Part shown: positions 35,594-43,398 of the stretch, piece by piece | How positions within the stretch are numbered: the first letter of the stretch is position 1 | How the letters are laid out: each line of letters opens with the position of its first letter | Assembly: GCF_029948125.1 (NCBI RefSeq) | Contig: NZ_JASAMB010000014.1 | Location: 124,001-188,000, forward strand | Length of the DNA: 64,000 nucleotides | Origin: Catellatospora sp. KI3 | GTDB lineage: Bacteria > Actinomycetota > Actinomycetes > Mycobacteriales > Micromonosporaceae | Direction of reading: 5' to 3' | The notes under the pieces: generated by a model | Databases searched by the model: none | What the model was told of the DNA's origin: nothing | Seen by the model: only the letters and a program-made list of their open reading frames with translations | Translations under genes and position numbers: made by a program

Positions 35594-36751
35594 ATGGACA
35601 GCACGCCGGAGCTTCGCGGCTTCCGTATCCACACCGCCAACGTCGGGCTCAAGGACGAGTCCGACGACTTCACGGTGATCGCGTCCGAGGTGCCCGCGGT
35701 GTGCGCGGGCGTGTTCACGCAGTCGCGCTTCGCCGGGCCCAGTGTGGTGCTCAGCCGGGAGAGCGTGGCCGACGGCGCCGCGCGGGCGATCGTGGTGCTG
35801 TCGCGCAACGCCAACGTGGCCACCGGCAAGCAGGGCCTGGACAACGCCCGCGAGGTGCGCGGCGCCGTGGCCGGCCTCCTCGGGGTCCCCGAGACCGACG
35901 TCGTCATCGCCTCCACGGGCGTCATCGGCCGCCAGTACCCGATGCCGGAGATCAGGTCCCGGATGGGCACGATGAGCTGGCCGTTCCCGGGCGCGGACTT
36001 CGCCGCGGCGGCGCGGGCGATCATGACCACGGACACGCACCCGAAGCTGTTGTCGGCCCGCTGCGGCGAGGCGACGGTGGTCGGCATCGCCAAGGGCGTC
36101 GGCATGATCGAGCCGAACATGGCCACCCTGCTGACGTTCTTCTGCACCGACGCGCAGCTGGAGCAGCCGGTGCTGGACCAGGTGTTCCGGCGGGTGATGG
36201 CGCGCACCTTCAACGCCGTCAGCATCGACACCGACACCTCGACCAGCGACACGGCGGTGGTGCTGGCCAACGGGCTGGCCGGGCCGGTCGACCTGGACTC
36301 GTTCGAGGCCGCGCTGCACGAGGTGGCGCTGGGGCTGGTGCGCCAGATCGTCAAGGACGGCGAGGGCGCCAGCAAGCTGATCGAGGTACGGGTCACCGGG
36401 GCCCGCGACGACGCCCAGGCCAAGCGGGTCGGCAAGACCGTGGTGAACTCGCCGCTGGTGAAGACGGCGGTGCACGGCGCCGACCCGAACTGGGGCCGGG
36501 TCGCGATGGCGATCGGCAAGTGCGAGGACGACCTGGACATCGTGCCCGACAACTGCACCATCGGCTTCGGCGACGAGGAGCTGTACCCGGCCGAGGCGGG
36601 CGAGCAGGAGCTGGAGCAGCTGCGCGGCTACCTGCGCGGCGACGAGATCGTGATCACGATCGACCTGGGCATCGGCGGCGGCGCGTTCACGGTGTACGGC
36701 TGCGACCTGTCCGAAGGCTACATCCGCATCAACGCCGACTACACCACCTGA
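35594..36751 (+). CDS. argJ: Ornithine acetyltransferase, OAT2-like (glutamate N-acetyltransferase)
   Basis: This 385-aa protein has the autoprocessing site KGVGMIEPNMATLL, with Thr178 as the new N-terminal nucleophile, the oxyanion segment STGVIGRQYPM, and TFNAVSIDTDTSTSDTAV. From memory it resembles the clavulanic acid cluster OAT2 closely (ARDDAQAKRVGKTVVNSPL and VYGCDLSEGYIRIN), more than a generic ArgJ. The enzyme swaps acetyl groups between N-acetylornithine or other donors and glutamate. The start follows AAGGGAAAGG, 24 bp after the MFS gene. No other arginine genes are nearby, so it is a pathway enzyme, probably managing an N-acetylated glutamate-family precursor. Its end overlaps the opposing dehydrogenase gene by 13 bp. 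Confidence 0.92.
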   Translation: MDSTPELRGFRIHTANVGLKDESDDFTVIASEVPAVCAGVFTQSRFAGPSVVLSRESVADGAARAIVVLSRNANVATGKQGLDNAREVRGAVAGLLGVPETDVVIASTGVIGRQYPMPEIRSRMGTMSWPFPGADFAAAARAIMTTDTHPKLLSARCGEATVVGIAKGVGMIEPNMATLLTFFCTDAQLEQPVLDQVFRRVMARTFNAVSIDTDTSTSDTAVVLANGLAGPVDLDSFEAALHEVALGLVRQIVKDGEGASKLIEVRVTGARDDAQAKRVGKTVVNSPLVKTAVHGADPNWGRVAMAIGKCEDDLDIVPDNCTIGFGDEELYPAEAGEQELEQLRGYLRGDEIVITIDLGIGGGAFTVYGCDLSEGYIRINADYTT

Positions 36752-37788
36752 GCCGTCGGCAGACCAGCTGACCAGGCCCGCAGCAGCGCGCCCCGGACGG
36801 CGGCGGTCTGCGCCTGGGCCAGGAAGAACGAGGCCGCCCGGGTCAGCCGGGCGGCCTCGTGCGCGTCGTGGAGTCCGGCGCTGCCCGCCGCGACGGCGGC
36901 CGCCCCGGCGGCGGTCTGCAGCAGCGCGGTCGCCTGCCCGCGCAGCTCGAGCCGCCGGGCCGGGTCGCCGTTCGCGTCGGCCAGCGCGTAGGCCTCGCCG
37001 CGTACGCCGTCGAGGCGGCCGCGCAGGCGCTCGGCGAGTTCGGCGGCGTCGTCGAGGCGGTCGGCGGCTGATTCCAGCAGCGCCAGCGCGGCCGACGCGA
37101 CGCCGAACACGCCTGGCGGGGTGTCCAGGACGCGGGCGCGGCTCCAGTCGCGCCACTGCCCGACGGTGCCGACGGCAGCCACGTCCAGGTGCGGCACGGC
37201 CAGGTCGGTGCAGGTGAGGCTGACCGTGCCGGTGCCCTCCAGGGCCGCCAGCCGCAGCGGCGGTCCGGCCCGCAGGCCGGGCAGGCTGCGGGCGGGCACG
37301 AAGGCGGCGACGACCTGCTGGCGGTCGTCGACGGCCAGCAGCAGCGCCACGTCGGTGACGCCCCAGCCGGTGTAGAAGGGGGCGGTGCCGTCGAGGATCC
37401 AGCCGGTCGCGCCGGCGCGGGCCGCCAGCGGCCGGGCGGGCAGGCGGGCCAGCTGCGCCGACGCGATCCCGGCCAGCCGGGTGCGGTCGGCGCCGCGCAG
37501 CCGGTAGGGCAGCTGCGCGCCGGGGCCCGACAGCAGGTCGAGCACGGTCTGGTGCTGGGCGTGCACGAACCAGGTGACCGGGCAGGCCGCCGCCAGCAGC
37601 TCCTGGACGGCGCGGACGGTCGCGGCGGGGGTGTCGACGGTCAGGTCGAGCAGCCCGGCCCGGGCCAGTTCGTCCACGTGCGAGGCCGGCACGCCGTGCC
37701 GGTCGACGTGCGCGGCCGCCGGGCGCAGCACTCGGGCTGCCAGTTCTGCCGCGGCGCCGACGGACTCCGGCTGGCTGGGGTGGGGCAT
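36739..37788 (-). CDS. Acyl-CoA dehydrogenase-like flavoprotein
   Basis: This 349-aa protein has an acyl-CoA dehydrogenase layout: a helical N-domain, a middle beta-domain (GWILDGTAPFYTGWGVTDVA, followed by a strand with GTGTVSLTCTDLAVP) and a helical C-domain rich in Ala (LHDAHEAARLTRAASFFLAQ). It is slightly short for the family (about 380), and I do not see a catalytic Glu with certainty. The ATG (MPHPSQPESVG) is chosen as the first with family-like sequence. It is the only minus-strand gene within the beta-lactam-type arm, starts back-to-back with carB and overlaps argJ at the ends. A role in making a double bond or in unusual N-oxidation is possible but unsupported. Confidence 0.75.
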   Translation of the reverse strand: MPHPSQPESVGAAAELAARVLRPAAAHVDRHGVPASHVDELARAGLLDLTVDTPAATVRAVQELLAAACPVTWFVHAQHQTVLDLLSGPGAQLPYRLRGADRTRLAGIASAQLARLPARPLAARAGATGWILDGTAPFYTGWGVTDVALLLAVDDRQQVVAAFVPARSLPGLRAGPPLRLAALEGTGTVSLTCTDLAVPHLDVAAVGTVGQWRDWSRARVLDTPPGVFGVASAALALLESAADRLDDAAELAERLRGRLDGVRGEAYALADANGDPARRLELRGQATALLQTAAGAAAVAAGSAGLHDAHEAARLTRAASFFLAQAQTAAVRGALLRAWSAGLPTAQVV

Positions 37789-37830
37789 CGGCCGTACGTC
37801 TCCCGGTCCGCTGGTTCGGCGACAGCTGCC

Positions 37831-37860
37831 TTGACGGTCCAATATGCCGCGACTTAATCT
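37831..37860 (+). promoter_or_regulatory. Candidate promoter for the carB operon
   Basis: TTGACG at 37831-37836 is followed after 17 bp by TTAATC, in the 232-bp gap between the divergent dehydrogenase and carB genes. The gap is AT-richer than its neighbours. The match to a vegetative promoter is partial, and the leader to carB would be about 150 nt. Confidence 0.35.
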
Positions 37861-38020
37861 TGGCACCGGCCGTTAACATAGGTCGATGCGCCTCTGTTCG
37901 CGCATATGGATGCGTTGGCGCGCAACAGATCCGGGACAGAGCGGTCCTTCCCCGATTGATGTCAGCACGACCTGGCACATCGTATCCGAGCACGATCCGG
38001 CTACTGCGGAAGGCCAACTC

Positions 38021-38803
38021 ATGGGGGACACCGCCGCGTCGACCGCGACCATGACCGCTGAGATCCTCACCGGTCGCATCGCGCTGGTCGAGTTCAGCGC
38101 CGCGCACGAGCAGAATCCGTTCAGCCGCGCCCGGATGCGCGAGCTGCGCCAGACGGTGCTCGACCTGGCCGCCGACCCCGACGTCGGCGCCATCGTGCTC
38201 TACGGCGGCGAGAACCGCTCCTTCGGCGCGGGCGGCGACTTCCACGAGGTCTCGGAGTTCACCGGCGGCGACGAGGTCGACGCGTGGATCGATGACATCA
38301 CCGACCTGTACACGAGCCTGGCGTCGGTGCCGACGCCGATCGTGGCGGCCGTCGACGGGTTCGCCATCGGCATCGGCCTGCAGATCGCGCTGTGCTGCGA
38401 CTACCGCATCGGCAGCGAACGCAGCCACCTGGTCATGCCGGAGTTCCAGCTCGGCATCGCCTGCAACTTCGGCGGGTTCATGCTGGAGACGGTCGCCGGG
38501 CGCGGCGTGATGCAGGCGATGCTGTTCACCTGCGCGCGATGGGACGCCCGGCGGTCGCTGGCCGACCGGCTGCTGCACGAGGTGCACGCCCCGGCGCGGG
38601 TGCTGCCGCGGGCGCTGGAGCTGGCCCGGACCATCGCCGGGTACACCACCGCCGCGGTGCAGTCGACGCGGCCGCGGATCAACGGCCCGTTCGTGGCCGG
38701 GCTGGAGCGGGTGCGCGCCGAGGGCAAGCTGGCGCACCGGCGGGCGTTCGCGGCGGGCGAGGCGCAGCAGCGGATGCGGCGCGTCATCGGGCGGCAGCCG
38801 TGA
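38021..38803 (+). CDS. carB: Carboxymethylproline synthase (CarB/ThnE-type crotonase)
   Basis: This 260-aa crotonase matches CarB from carbapenem pathways over its length. Diagnostic stretches are EQNPFSRARMRELRQ, VLYGGENRSFGAGGDFHEV (oxyanion loop), AWIDDITDLY, VDGFAIGIGLQIAL and FVMPE-like LVMPEFQLGIACNFGG, where Glu141 lines up with the catalytic Glu131 of CarB. CarB condenses malonyl-CoA with pyrroline-5-carboxylate/glutamate semialdehyde to give carboxymethylproline, the carbapenam precursor. Ordinary enoyl-CoA hydratases lack the NPFS and SFGAGGDF combination. The ATG has AAGG about 8 nt upstream; ATG 38051 is a weaker alternative. It is coupled to carA by a GTGA overlap, as expected for partners. 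Confidence 0.92.
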   Translation: MGDTAASTATMTAEILTGRIALVEFSAAHEQNPFSRARMRELRQTVLDLAADPDVGAIVLYGGENRSFGAGGDFHEVSEFTGGDEVDAWIDDITDLYTSLASVPTPIVAAVDGFAIGIGLQIALCCDYRIGSERSHLVMPEFQLGIACNFGGFMLETVAGRGVMQAMLFTCARWDARRSLADRLLHEVHAPARVLPRALELARTIAGYTTAAVQSTRPRINGPFVAGLERVRAEGKLAHRRAFAAGEAQQRMRRVIGRQP

Positions 38804-40152
38804 CCCACGCCTGGTTCCTGGCCGCGACGGCCCCGGTCCCGCCGCTGGCGGCGGCCCTGGTGGGCGGCGACGAGGCCCCGTACGTGTACGGCACCCGCCC
38901 CGAGCTGCGCGACGGCTCGTCCTGGCGGGCCGGGCCGACCGAGCGCACCGGGGTCGAGGTCGACGCCGACGGCTTCACCGCCACCGCCTCCCCGCTCAAC
39001 GAGATCCCGCTCTACCTGGTCAATGATCGGTTCCACGGCCGGGTGCTGGTCTGCAGCGACGTGTTCGTGGCCGGGTCGGCCGCCGCCGCGTGGGGCCTGC
39101 CCCAGGCCACCGGCGACCGGGCCGCGATCCACCGGGAGGGCAGCACCGCGCTGCACGGCGTGCGGCGGCTGGCACCGGGGTCGGTGACCCGGGTGCGCCG
39201 CCTCGGCTCCGGCTGGGCCGTCGACAGCTCCGATCAGGCCGACCCGCTCGACGCGGCGCTGGCGCCGACGCTGACCGACCCGGTCGCGGCCGGGGACGCG
39301 TTCGTGTCCGCGCTGGCCGACGCGGTGCGGGTGTACACCGACCCGGGCGCGCCGGTGGCCACGATGCTGTCGGAGGGCATCGACTCCGGGGCGGTGACCA
39401 CGCTGGCGCACCGCGCCGGGCTGCGGGTCACCGCGTACAGCGCGGGCACGCCGTGGGGGGACGAGTACGCGGGCGCGGCCGAGCTGGCCGGGCATCTGGG
39501 CATCGCGCACCGGCGGATCGACCTGACCGCCGCCGAGCTGATCGGGGCGGTGCCGGAGGTGATCCGGGTGCTGGGCCACGCCCATCCGGAGAAGGTCGAC
39601 ATCGCGGTGACCGCGGTGGCGCTGCTGCGCCGGGGGGCGGTGGTGGAGCCGCAGGTGCTCACCGGGTACGGCAGCGACCTGCTGAACCTGGGGCTGCCGG
39701 TGTCGACCCGCGACCCGGCCGAGCTGATCGGGATCATCCGCGAGGGCATCGACGACACCCGGTACAGCGGGGAGCTGACCACGGTGTTCGCGACCGCGCG
39801 GGGCAAGCGGCTGCTGCACCCGTACTGGCATCCCGACGTGGTCGCCACCGCGCTGGCGGTGCACCCGCACTGCAAGGTGGACGGCGGGCGGGAGAAGGCG
39901 TACTTCCGGGCGGCGATGGCCCGGCAGCTGCCCGAGCCGATCGCGTGGCGGCGCAAGGTGGCCGTGCACCACGGCGGCGGCCTGCAGCGCGGGCTCAACG
40001 CCTGCTTCGGCGGGGCGCAGGCCAAGGCCGAGGCCTACCTGGACTGCTTCGACACGGTCGCCGCGCGGGTGCGGATCGACCCGCTGGGCGCCGACCACTC
40101 CGACGCGGTGGCGCGGCTGCTGGCGCGCGCGCCCGGCATGCCGCGGAGCTGA
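38800..40152 (+). CDS. carA: Beta-lactam synthetase (CarA/ThnM-type, asparagine synthetase fold)
   Basis: This 450-aa protein is built like asparagine synthetase B but starts VTHAWFLAAT with no N-terminal catalytic Cys, as in beta-lactam synthetases. The PP-loop is SEGIDS (191-196; the usual form is SGG-DS, so Glu is a change). VLTGYGSDLL places Tyr290 at the catalytic Tyr position; WRRKVAVHHGGG places Lys386 at the essential late Lys, with Glu325 a likely partner by spacing. The enzyme adenylates the carboxymethyl group of carboxymethylproline and closes the four-membered lactam. The GTG start overlaps the carB stop. Adjacent carB and carA together make a carbapenam nucleus. Confidence 0.92.
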   Translation: MTHAWFLAATAPVPPLAAALVGGDEAPYVYGTRPELRDGSSWRAGPTERTGVEVDADGFTATASPLNEIPLYLVNDRFHGRVLVCSDVFVAGSAAAAWGLPQATGDRAAIHREGSTALHGVRRLAPGSVTRVRRLGSGWAVDSSDQADPLDAALAPTLTDPVAAGDAFVSALADAVRVYTDPGAPVATMLSEGIDSGAVTTLAHRAGLRVTAYSAGTPWGDEYAGAAELAGHLGIAHRRIDLTAAELIGAVPEVIRVLGHAHPEKVDIAVTAVALLRRGAVVEPQVLTGYGSDLLNLGLPVSTRDPAELIGIIREGIDDTRYSGELTTVFATARGKRLLHPYWHPDVVATALAVHPHCKVDGGREKAYFRAAMARQLPEPIAWRRKVAVHHGGGLQRGLNACFGGAQAKAEAYLDCFDTVAARVRIDPLGADHSDAVARLLARAPGMPRS

Positions 40153-40153
40153 C

Positions 40154-40885
40154 GTGTGCACGGTCGCGCTGCGGTACGCGCCCGGCACCCGCTGGCCGGT
40201 GCTGCTGCTGGCGGTCCGGGACGAGTTCACCGATCGGCCCTGGCTGCCCCCGGCCGCCCACTGGCCGGGATCGCCGCTGCTCGGCGGCCTGGATCTGGAG
40301 TCCGGCGGCACCTGGCTCGCGGTCGACCCGGTCACGACCGGTGCGGCGGTCGTGGTCAACGCGGCGCCCGCCTCGACCGGCGGCACGCTCAGCCGCGGTG
40401 AGCTGCCGTTACGGCTGCTGTCCGAGCCCGGCGGGCTGTCGGCCGCCTGGGTGCGGCAGGTGCGCGCCGGCTTCCACGCCCTGCGGGTGCGGCCCGAGGC
40501 GCTGACCGTGTGGAGCTGGGCCGGCAGCGCACTGCAGCGGGTCGAGGTCGGGGCGGGACGGCACGTGCTGCTGTACCCGGGGCTCGACGACCCCGACCAC
40601 CCCCGCGCCCGGACCGCTTCGGACTGGCTGGACAGCCTGCCCGAGCCGGACCCGCGACCCGGCCTGGCACCGGCGGCCGCGTGGGGCGCCTGGGCGCGGC
40701 CGCCGCGCGACCTGATCATCGACACCGAGCACGGCGGCCGCCGCTACGCCTCCACCTCGGCGGCGCTGGTCGCCCTCGGCGCCGACGGGCTGCTGCGCTA
40801 CGACTTCACCGCCGACCCCACCGACCCCGGCTCGTGGACGCCGGTCGGCACCGTCCCGCCGCCCGCGAAGGGGGCTGCCGCATGA
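40154..40885 (+). CDS. NRDE/TANGO2-like protein with N-terminal Cys
   Basis: This 243-aa protein begins MCTVALRYAPG, then LLLAVRDEFTDRPW and GGLDLESGGTWLAVDP, the start pattern of the NRDE (TANGO2-like) family. Cys2 would be exposed after Met removal, and the family is thought to share an Ntn-hydrolase-like fold, so an amidase or acyl-transfer activity is plausible. No bacterial member has a firmly known role that I can cite. It begins 2 bp after carA (GTG) and overlaps the LuxC-like gene by ATGA, so it belongs to the same operon. It could remove an N-acyl group, for example the acetyl installed around OAT; that is inference. Confidence 0.72.
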   Translation: MCTVALRYAPGTRWPVLLLAVRDEFTDRPWLPPAAHWPGSPLLGGLDLESGGTWLAVDPVTTGAAVVVNAAPASTGGTLSRGELPLRLLSEPGGLSAAWVRQVRAGFHALRVRPEALTVWSWAGSALQRVEVGAGRHVLLYPGLDDPDHPRARTASDWLDSLPEPDPRPGLAPAAAWGAWARPPRDLIIDTEHGGRRYASTSAALVALGADGLLRYDFTADPTDPGSWTPVGTVPPPAKGAAA

Positions 40886-42315
40886 CCGACCTCCAGGTGC
40901 CCGTATGGCTCGGCGACCAGGCCCTGACCACCTCGACCAGCCGTGCCCTGACCGGCGCGGACGGGTCGGTGGTCGCCCGGGTGTCGGTCGCGGGCCGTCT
41001 GGTCCAGCAGCAGATGGCGCAGCGGGCCGCCCGGGCCGCCCCGGCGCTGCGCGAGATCGACGAGCGGACCTGGTTCGACCTGTTCGCCAGGGCCGGGGCC
41101 CGGGTGCGGCGCGAGCTGGCCGACGGCCGCCACGACCGCGAGCTGGACGCCCTGTCGGCGGCGACGGGCCTGCCCCGGCTGCGGGTGGAGCGGGGCGTCG
41201 CGGCCGTCGCCGACCACCTGGGACACCTGGACTCGATCATGGCCGCCCAGTCTCCGGACGGGAGCCTGTCGGCGTACCGCGACGGGCGGTGCGGCCGACC
41301 GTGGCGGTGGCTGCCCGCCGGGAGCACCTGCATGGTGCGGGTGCCCGCGAACTTCCCCACCATCATGATCGAGTGGTTGCAGGTGCTGGCCGCGCGGCGG
41401 CCGACCCTGGTGAACACCTCCGATCAGGACCCCTTCGTGGCCGGGATGTTCGTGGCCGCGCTGTACGCCGAGGGCCTGCCGCCCGGCGCCGTCTCGGTGT
41501 GCCACGGCGACGCCCCGACCTGGCTGCGCCTGGCCGACCAGGTGGTGTGGCCGGGCGAGGACGCCCCGCCGGAGCTGTCCCCCGCCCGGTTGAAGACCTA
41601 CCACTTCGGCCGGAGCAAGACCGTGCTGCCCGGCGGCGCCCCCGCGCCCGGCACCTGGGACCGGCTGGCCCGGCTGGCGTTCCAGGGCTCGGGGCGGCTG
41701 TGCACCAACATGAGCGCCCTGGCCGTGCTCGGCGACCGGGCCGAGGCGGCGGCGGCCGCGCGGCGGCTCGCCGAGGCGTTCGCGGCGTACCCGGTGCTGC
41801 CGCTGGCCGACCCGGCCGCGCGGGTGCCCGCGTTCCCGCAGCGCAGGCTCGCCGACGACCTGGTCCGGCTGCTGCGCCGCGAGATCGCCGCCGGGGCCGT
41901 GGACGCGACGGCCGCCACGAGCCTGGGCCGTGACCTGCTGGTCGAGTTCGACGGCATGGTGTTCCTGCGCCCGACCGTGCTGCTGGTCGAGCCGGGCTCG
42001 GCCCTGTTCGGGATGGAGCTGCCGTTCCCGTGCACGGTGGTGGCGCCGGTGGCCCGCGAGCGCGTGGCCGCCGCGTGCAGCCCGTCGCTGATCGTGTCCG
42101 TGGTCGGCGACGACCCGGAGCTGGTCGAGCACCTGCTGGCCGAGCCGGGCATCACCAAGGTCTTCACCGGCGGGCACGTCGACCGGGCCTACGAGCCGGT
42201 CGATCCGCAGGAGGGCTACCTGGCCGACTTCCTGTTCCAGAAGAAGGCGCTGCACACCGGCGCGCGACACCCCGAGGAGGCCCAGTGCCGCCGTCCACCG
42301 GACTCAGGCCGGTGA
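40882..42315 (+). CDS. LuxC-like acyl-CoA/acyl-enzyme reductase
   Basis: This 477-aa protein has the aldehyde-dehydrogenase-like LuxC fold: a glycine/proline-rich cofactor region (LPAGSTCMVRVPANFPTIM), and the active site FQGSGRLCTNMSAL with Cys274, followed by a C-terminal domain ending VDPQEGYLADFLFQKKALH. LuxC proteins reduce a thioester or acyl-enzyme to an aldehyde with NADPH. The gene overlaps the preceding one (ATGA) and is followed by a LuxE-like activating enzyme, the same pairing that reduces fatty acids in luminous bacteria. In this setting an amino-acid side-chain carboxylate is a more likely substrate. Production of glutamate semialdehyde for CarB is my hypothesis. Confidence 0.82.
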   Translation: MTDLQVPVWLGDQALTTSTSRALTGADGSVVARVSVAGRLVQQQMAQRAARAAPALREIDERTWFDLFARAGARVRRELADGRHDRELDALSAATGLPRLRVERGVAAVADHLGHLDSIMAAQSPDGSLSAYRDGRCGRPWRWLPAGSTCMVRVPANFPTIMIEWLQVLAARRPTLVNTSDQDPFVAGMFVAALYAEGLPPGAVSVCHGDAPTWLRLADQVVWPGEDAPPELSPARLKTYHFGRSKTVLPGGAPAPGTWDRLARLAFQGSGRLCTNMSALAVLGDRAEAAAAARRLAEAFAAYPVLPLADPAARVPAFPQRRLADDLVRLLRREIAAGAVDATAATSLGRDLLVEFDGMVFLRPTVLLVEPGSALFGMELPFPCTVVAPVARERVAAACSPSLIVSVVGDDPELVEHLLAEPGITKVFTGGHVDRAYEPVDPQEGYLADFLFQKKALHTGARHPEEAQCRRPPDSGR

Positions 42316-43388
42316 CCGACGACGACGTCGTCCGGATCATCCGCCGCCACCTGCACCCCGACACCGGCTCGCCGTACTGGCGCGACCGCGACGCCGCGCT
42401 GGGCTCGGCGGCGTACGAGAAGGTCGGCGGCTTCGCCGACGCGCAGGCGCTGGTGGGCCTGCGCGACGAGGAAGACCAGCTGGCCTACGAGGAGGCGACC
42501 CGGCGCCGCCCGGTCGAGGACTTCATCCCCGCCGACGTCGTCGCGGGCGAGCGGTTCCTGTGGGCGTCGCAGACCGGCGGCACCACCGGCCTGCCCAAGC
42601 ACGGCACGTGGGGGTCGACGTACTGGAAGCAGGTGCGGGAGTTCTCGCACGCGTTCATGGACCGGTACGGCGTGCCCCGCGGCGAGAACTGGCTGTTCGT
42701 CGGCCCGATGGGGCCCCACACCACGGGGCGGCTCATCGTCGACTTCGCCGAGAGCCGGGGCGGGCGCTGCTTCTCCATCGACCTCGACCCCCGGATCGTC
42801 AAGATCTACGGGGAGGAGGGCATGACCGCCGCCTCGGACCGGTACGTGCGCCACCTCTGGGACCAGATCGAGGCGATCGTGGTCAGCCAGCGGATCGGGG
42901 TCATGTTCTGCACCTCGCGGCTGCTGGAGATGCTGCCGGAGTACCTGGACCCGTGCCTGTTCGCCGGGGTGCGGGCGATCGTGCACGCGGGCACCACGAT
43001 GGAGCCGGAGACCAACCGGCTGCTGCGCGAGTCGGTGTTCCCGGGCGTGCCGGTGATCGGGGTGTACGGCACGTCCACCACCGGGATCAGCTGGCAGAAG
43101 CCGTTCGAGGACGCCGACGACCACCGCGTCGTCTACATCCCCTGCTCGCCGTACGTGCTGCTGGACCTGGTCGACGACGAGGGCGCGCCGGTGCCGTTCG
43201 GCGACGAGGGCCGGGTGCGGGTGTGGCGGCTCACCGACGACCAGCTCATCCCCGGGTTCCTGGAGCGCGACCGGGGCCGCCGGGTGCGGCCCTACGGCGA
43301 GGCGGCCGAGGAGTTCCCGTGGCCGTGGCTGGGCGATCCGTACAGCCCCGAGTTCACGCAGCTGGGCCGGGTAGAAGGCGTCTACTGA
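42285..43388 (+). CDS. LuxE/PaaK-like acyl-activating enzyme
   Basis: This 367-aa protein has the adenylate-forming P-loop ASQTGGTTGLPKHGTW, then GVYGTSTTGISW and EGRVRVWRLTDDQLIPGF, with no large C-terminal domain, which resembles the LuxE acyl-protein synthetase/phenylacetate-CoA ligase group. It should activate a carboxylate as an acyl adenylate and pass it to a thiol, here probably the LuxC-like Cys. GTG 42285 is chosen because GAGGAGG lies 4 nt upstream; it overlaps the LuxC-like gene by 31 bp. A second in-frame GTG at 42312 (GTGA overlap) is possible and would remove nine residues. The substrate is unknown. Confidence 0.75.
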   Translation: MPPSTGLRPVTDDDVVRIIRRHLHPDTGSPYWRDRDAALGSAAYEKVGGFADAQALVGLRDEEDQLAYEEATRRRPVEDFIPADVVAGERFLWASQTGGTTGLPKHGTWGSTYWKQVREFSHAFMDRYGVPRGENWLFVGPMGPHTTGRLIVDFAESRGGRCFSIDLDPRIVKIYGEEGMTAASDRYVRHLWDQIEAIVVSQRIGVMFCTSRLLEMLPEYLDPCLFAGVRAIVHAGTTMEPETNRLLRESVFPGVPVIGVYGTSTTGISWQKPFEDADDHRVVYIPCSPYVLLDLVDDEGAPVPFGDEGRVRVWRLTDDQLIPGFLERDRGRRVRPYGEAAEEFPWPWLGDPYSPEFTQLGRVEGVY

Positions 43389-43398
43389 GGAGGCGGAT

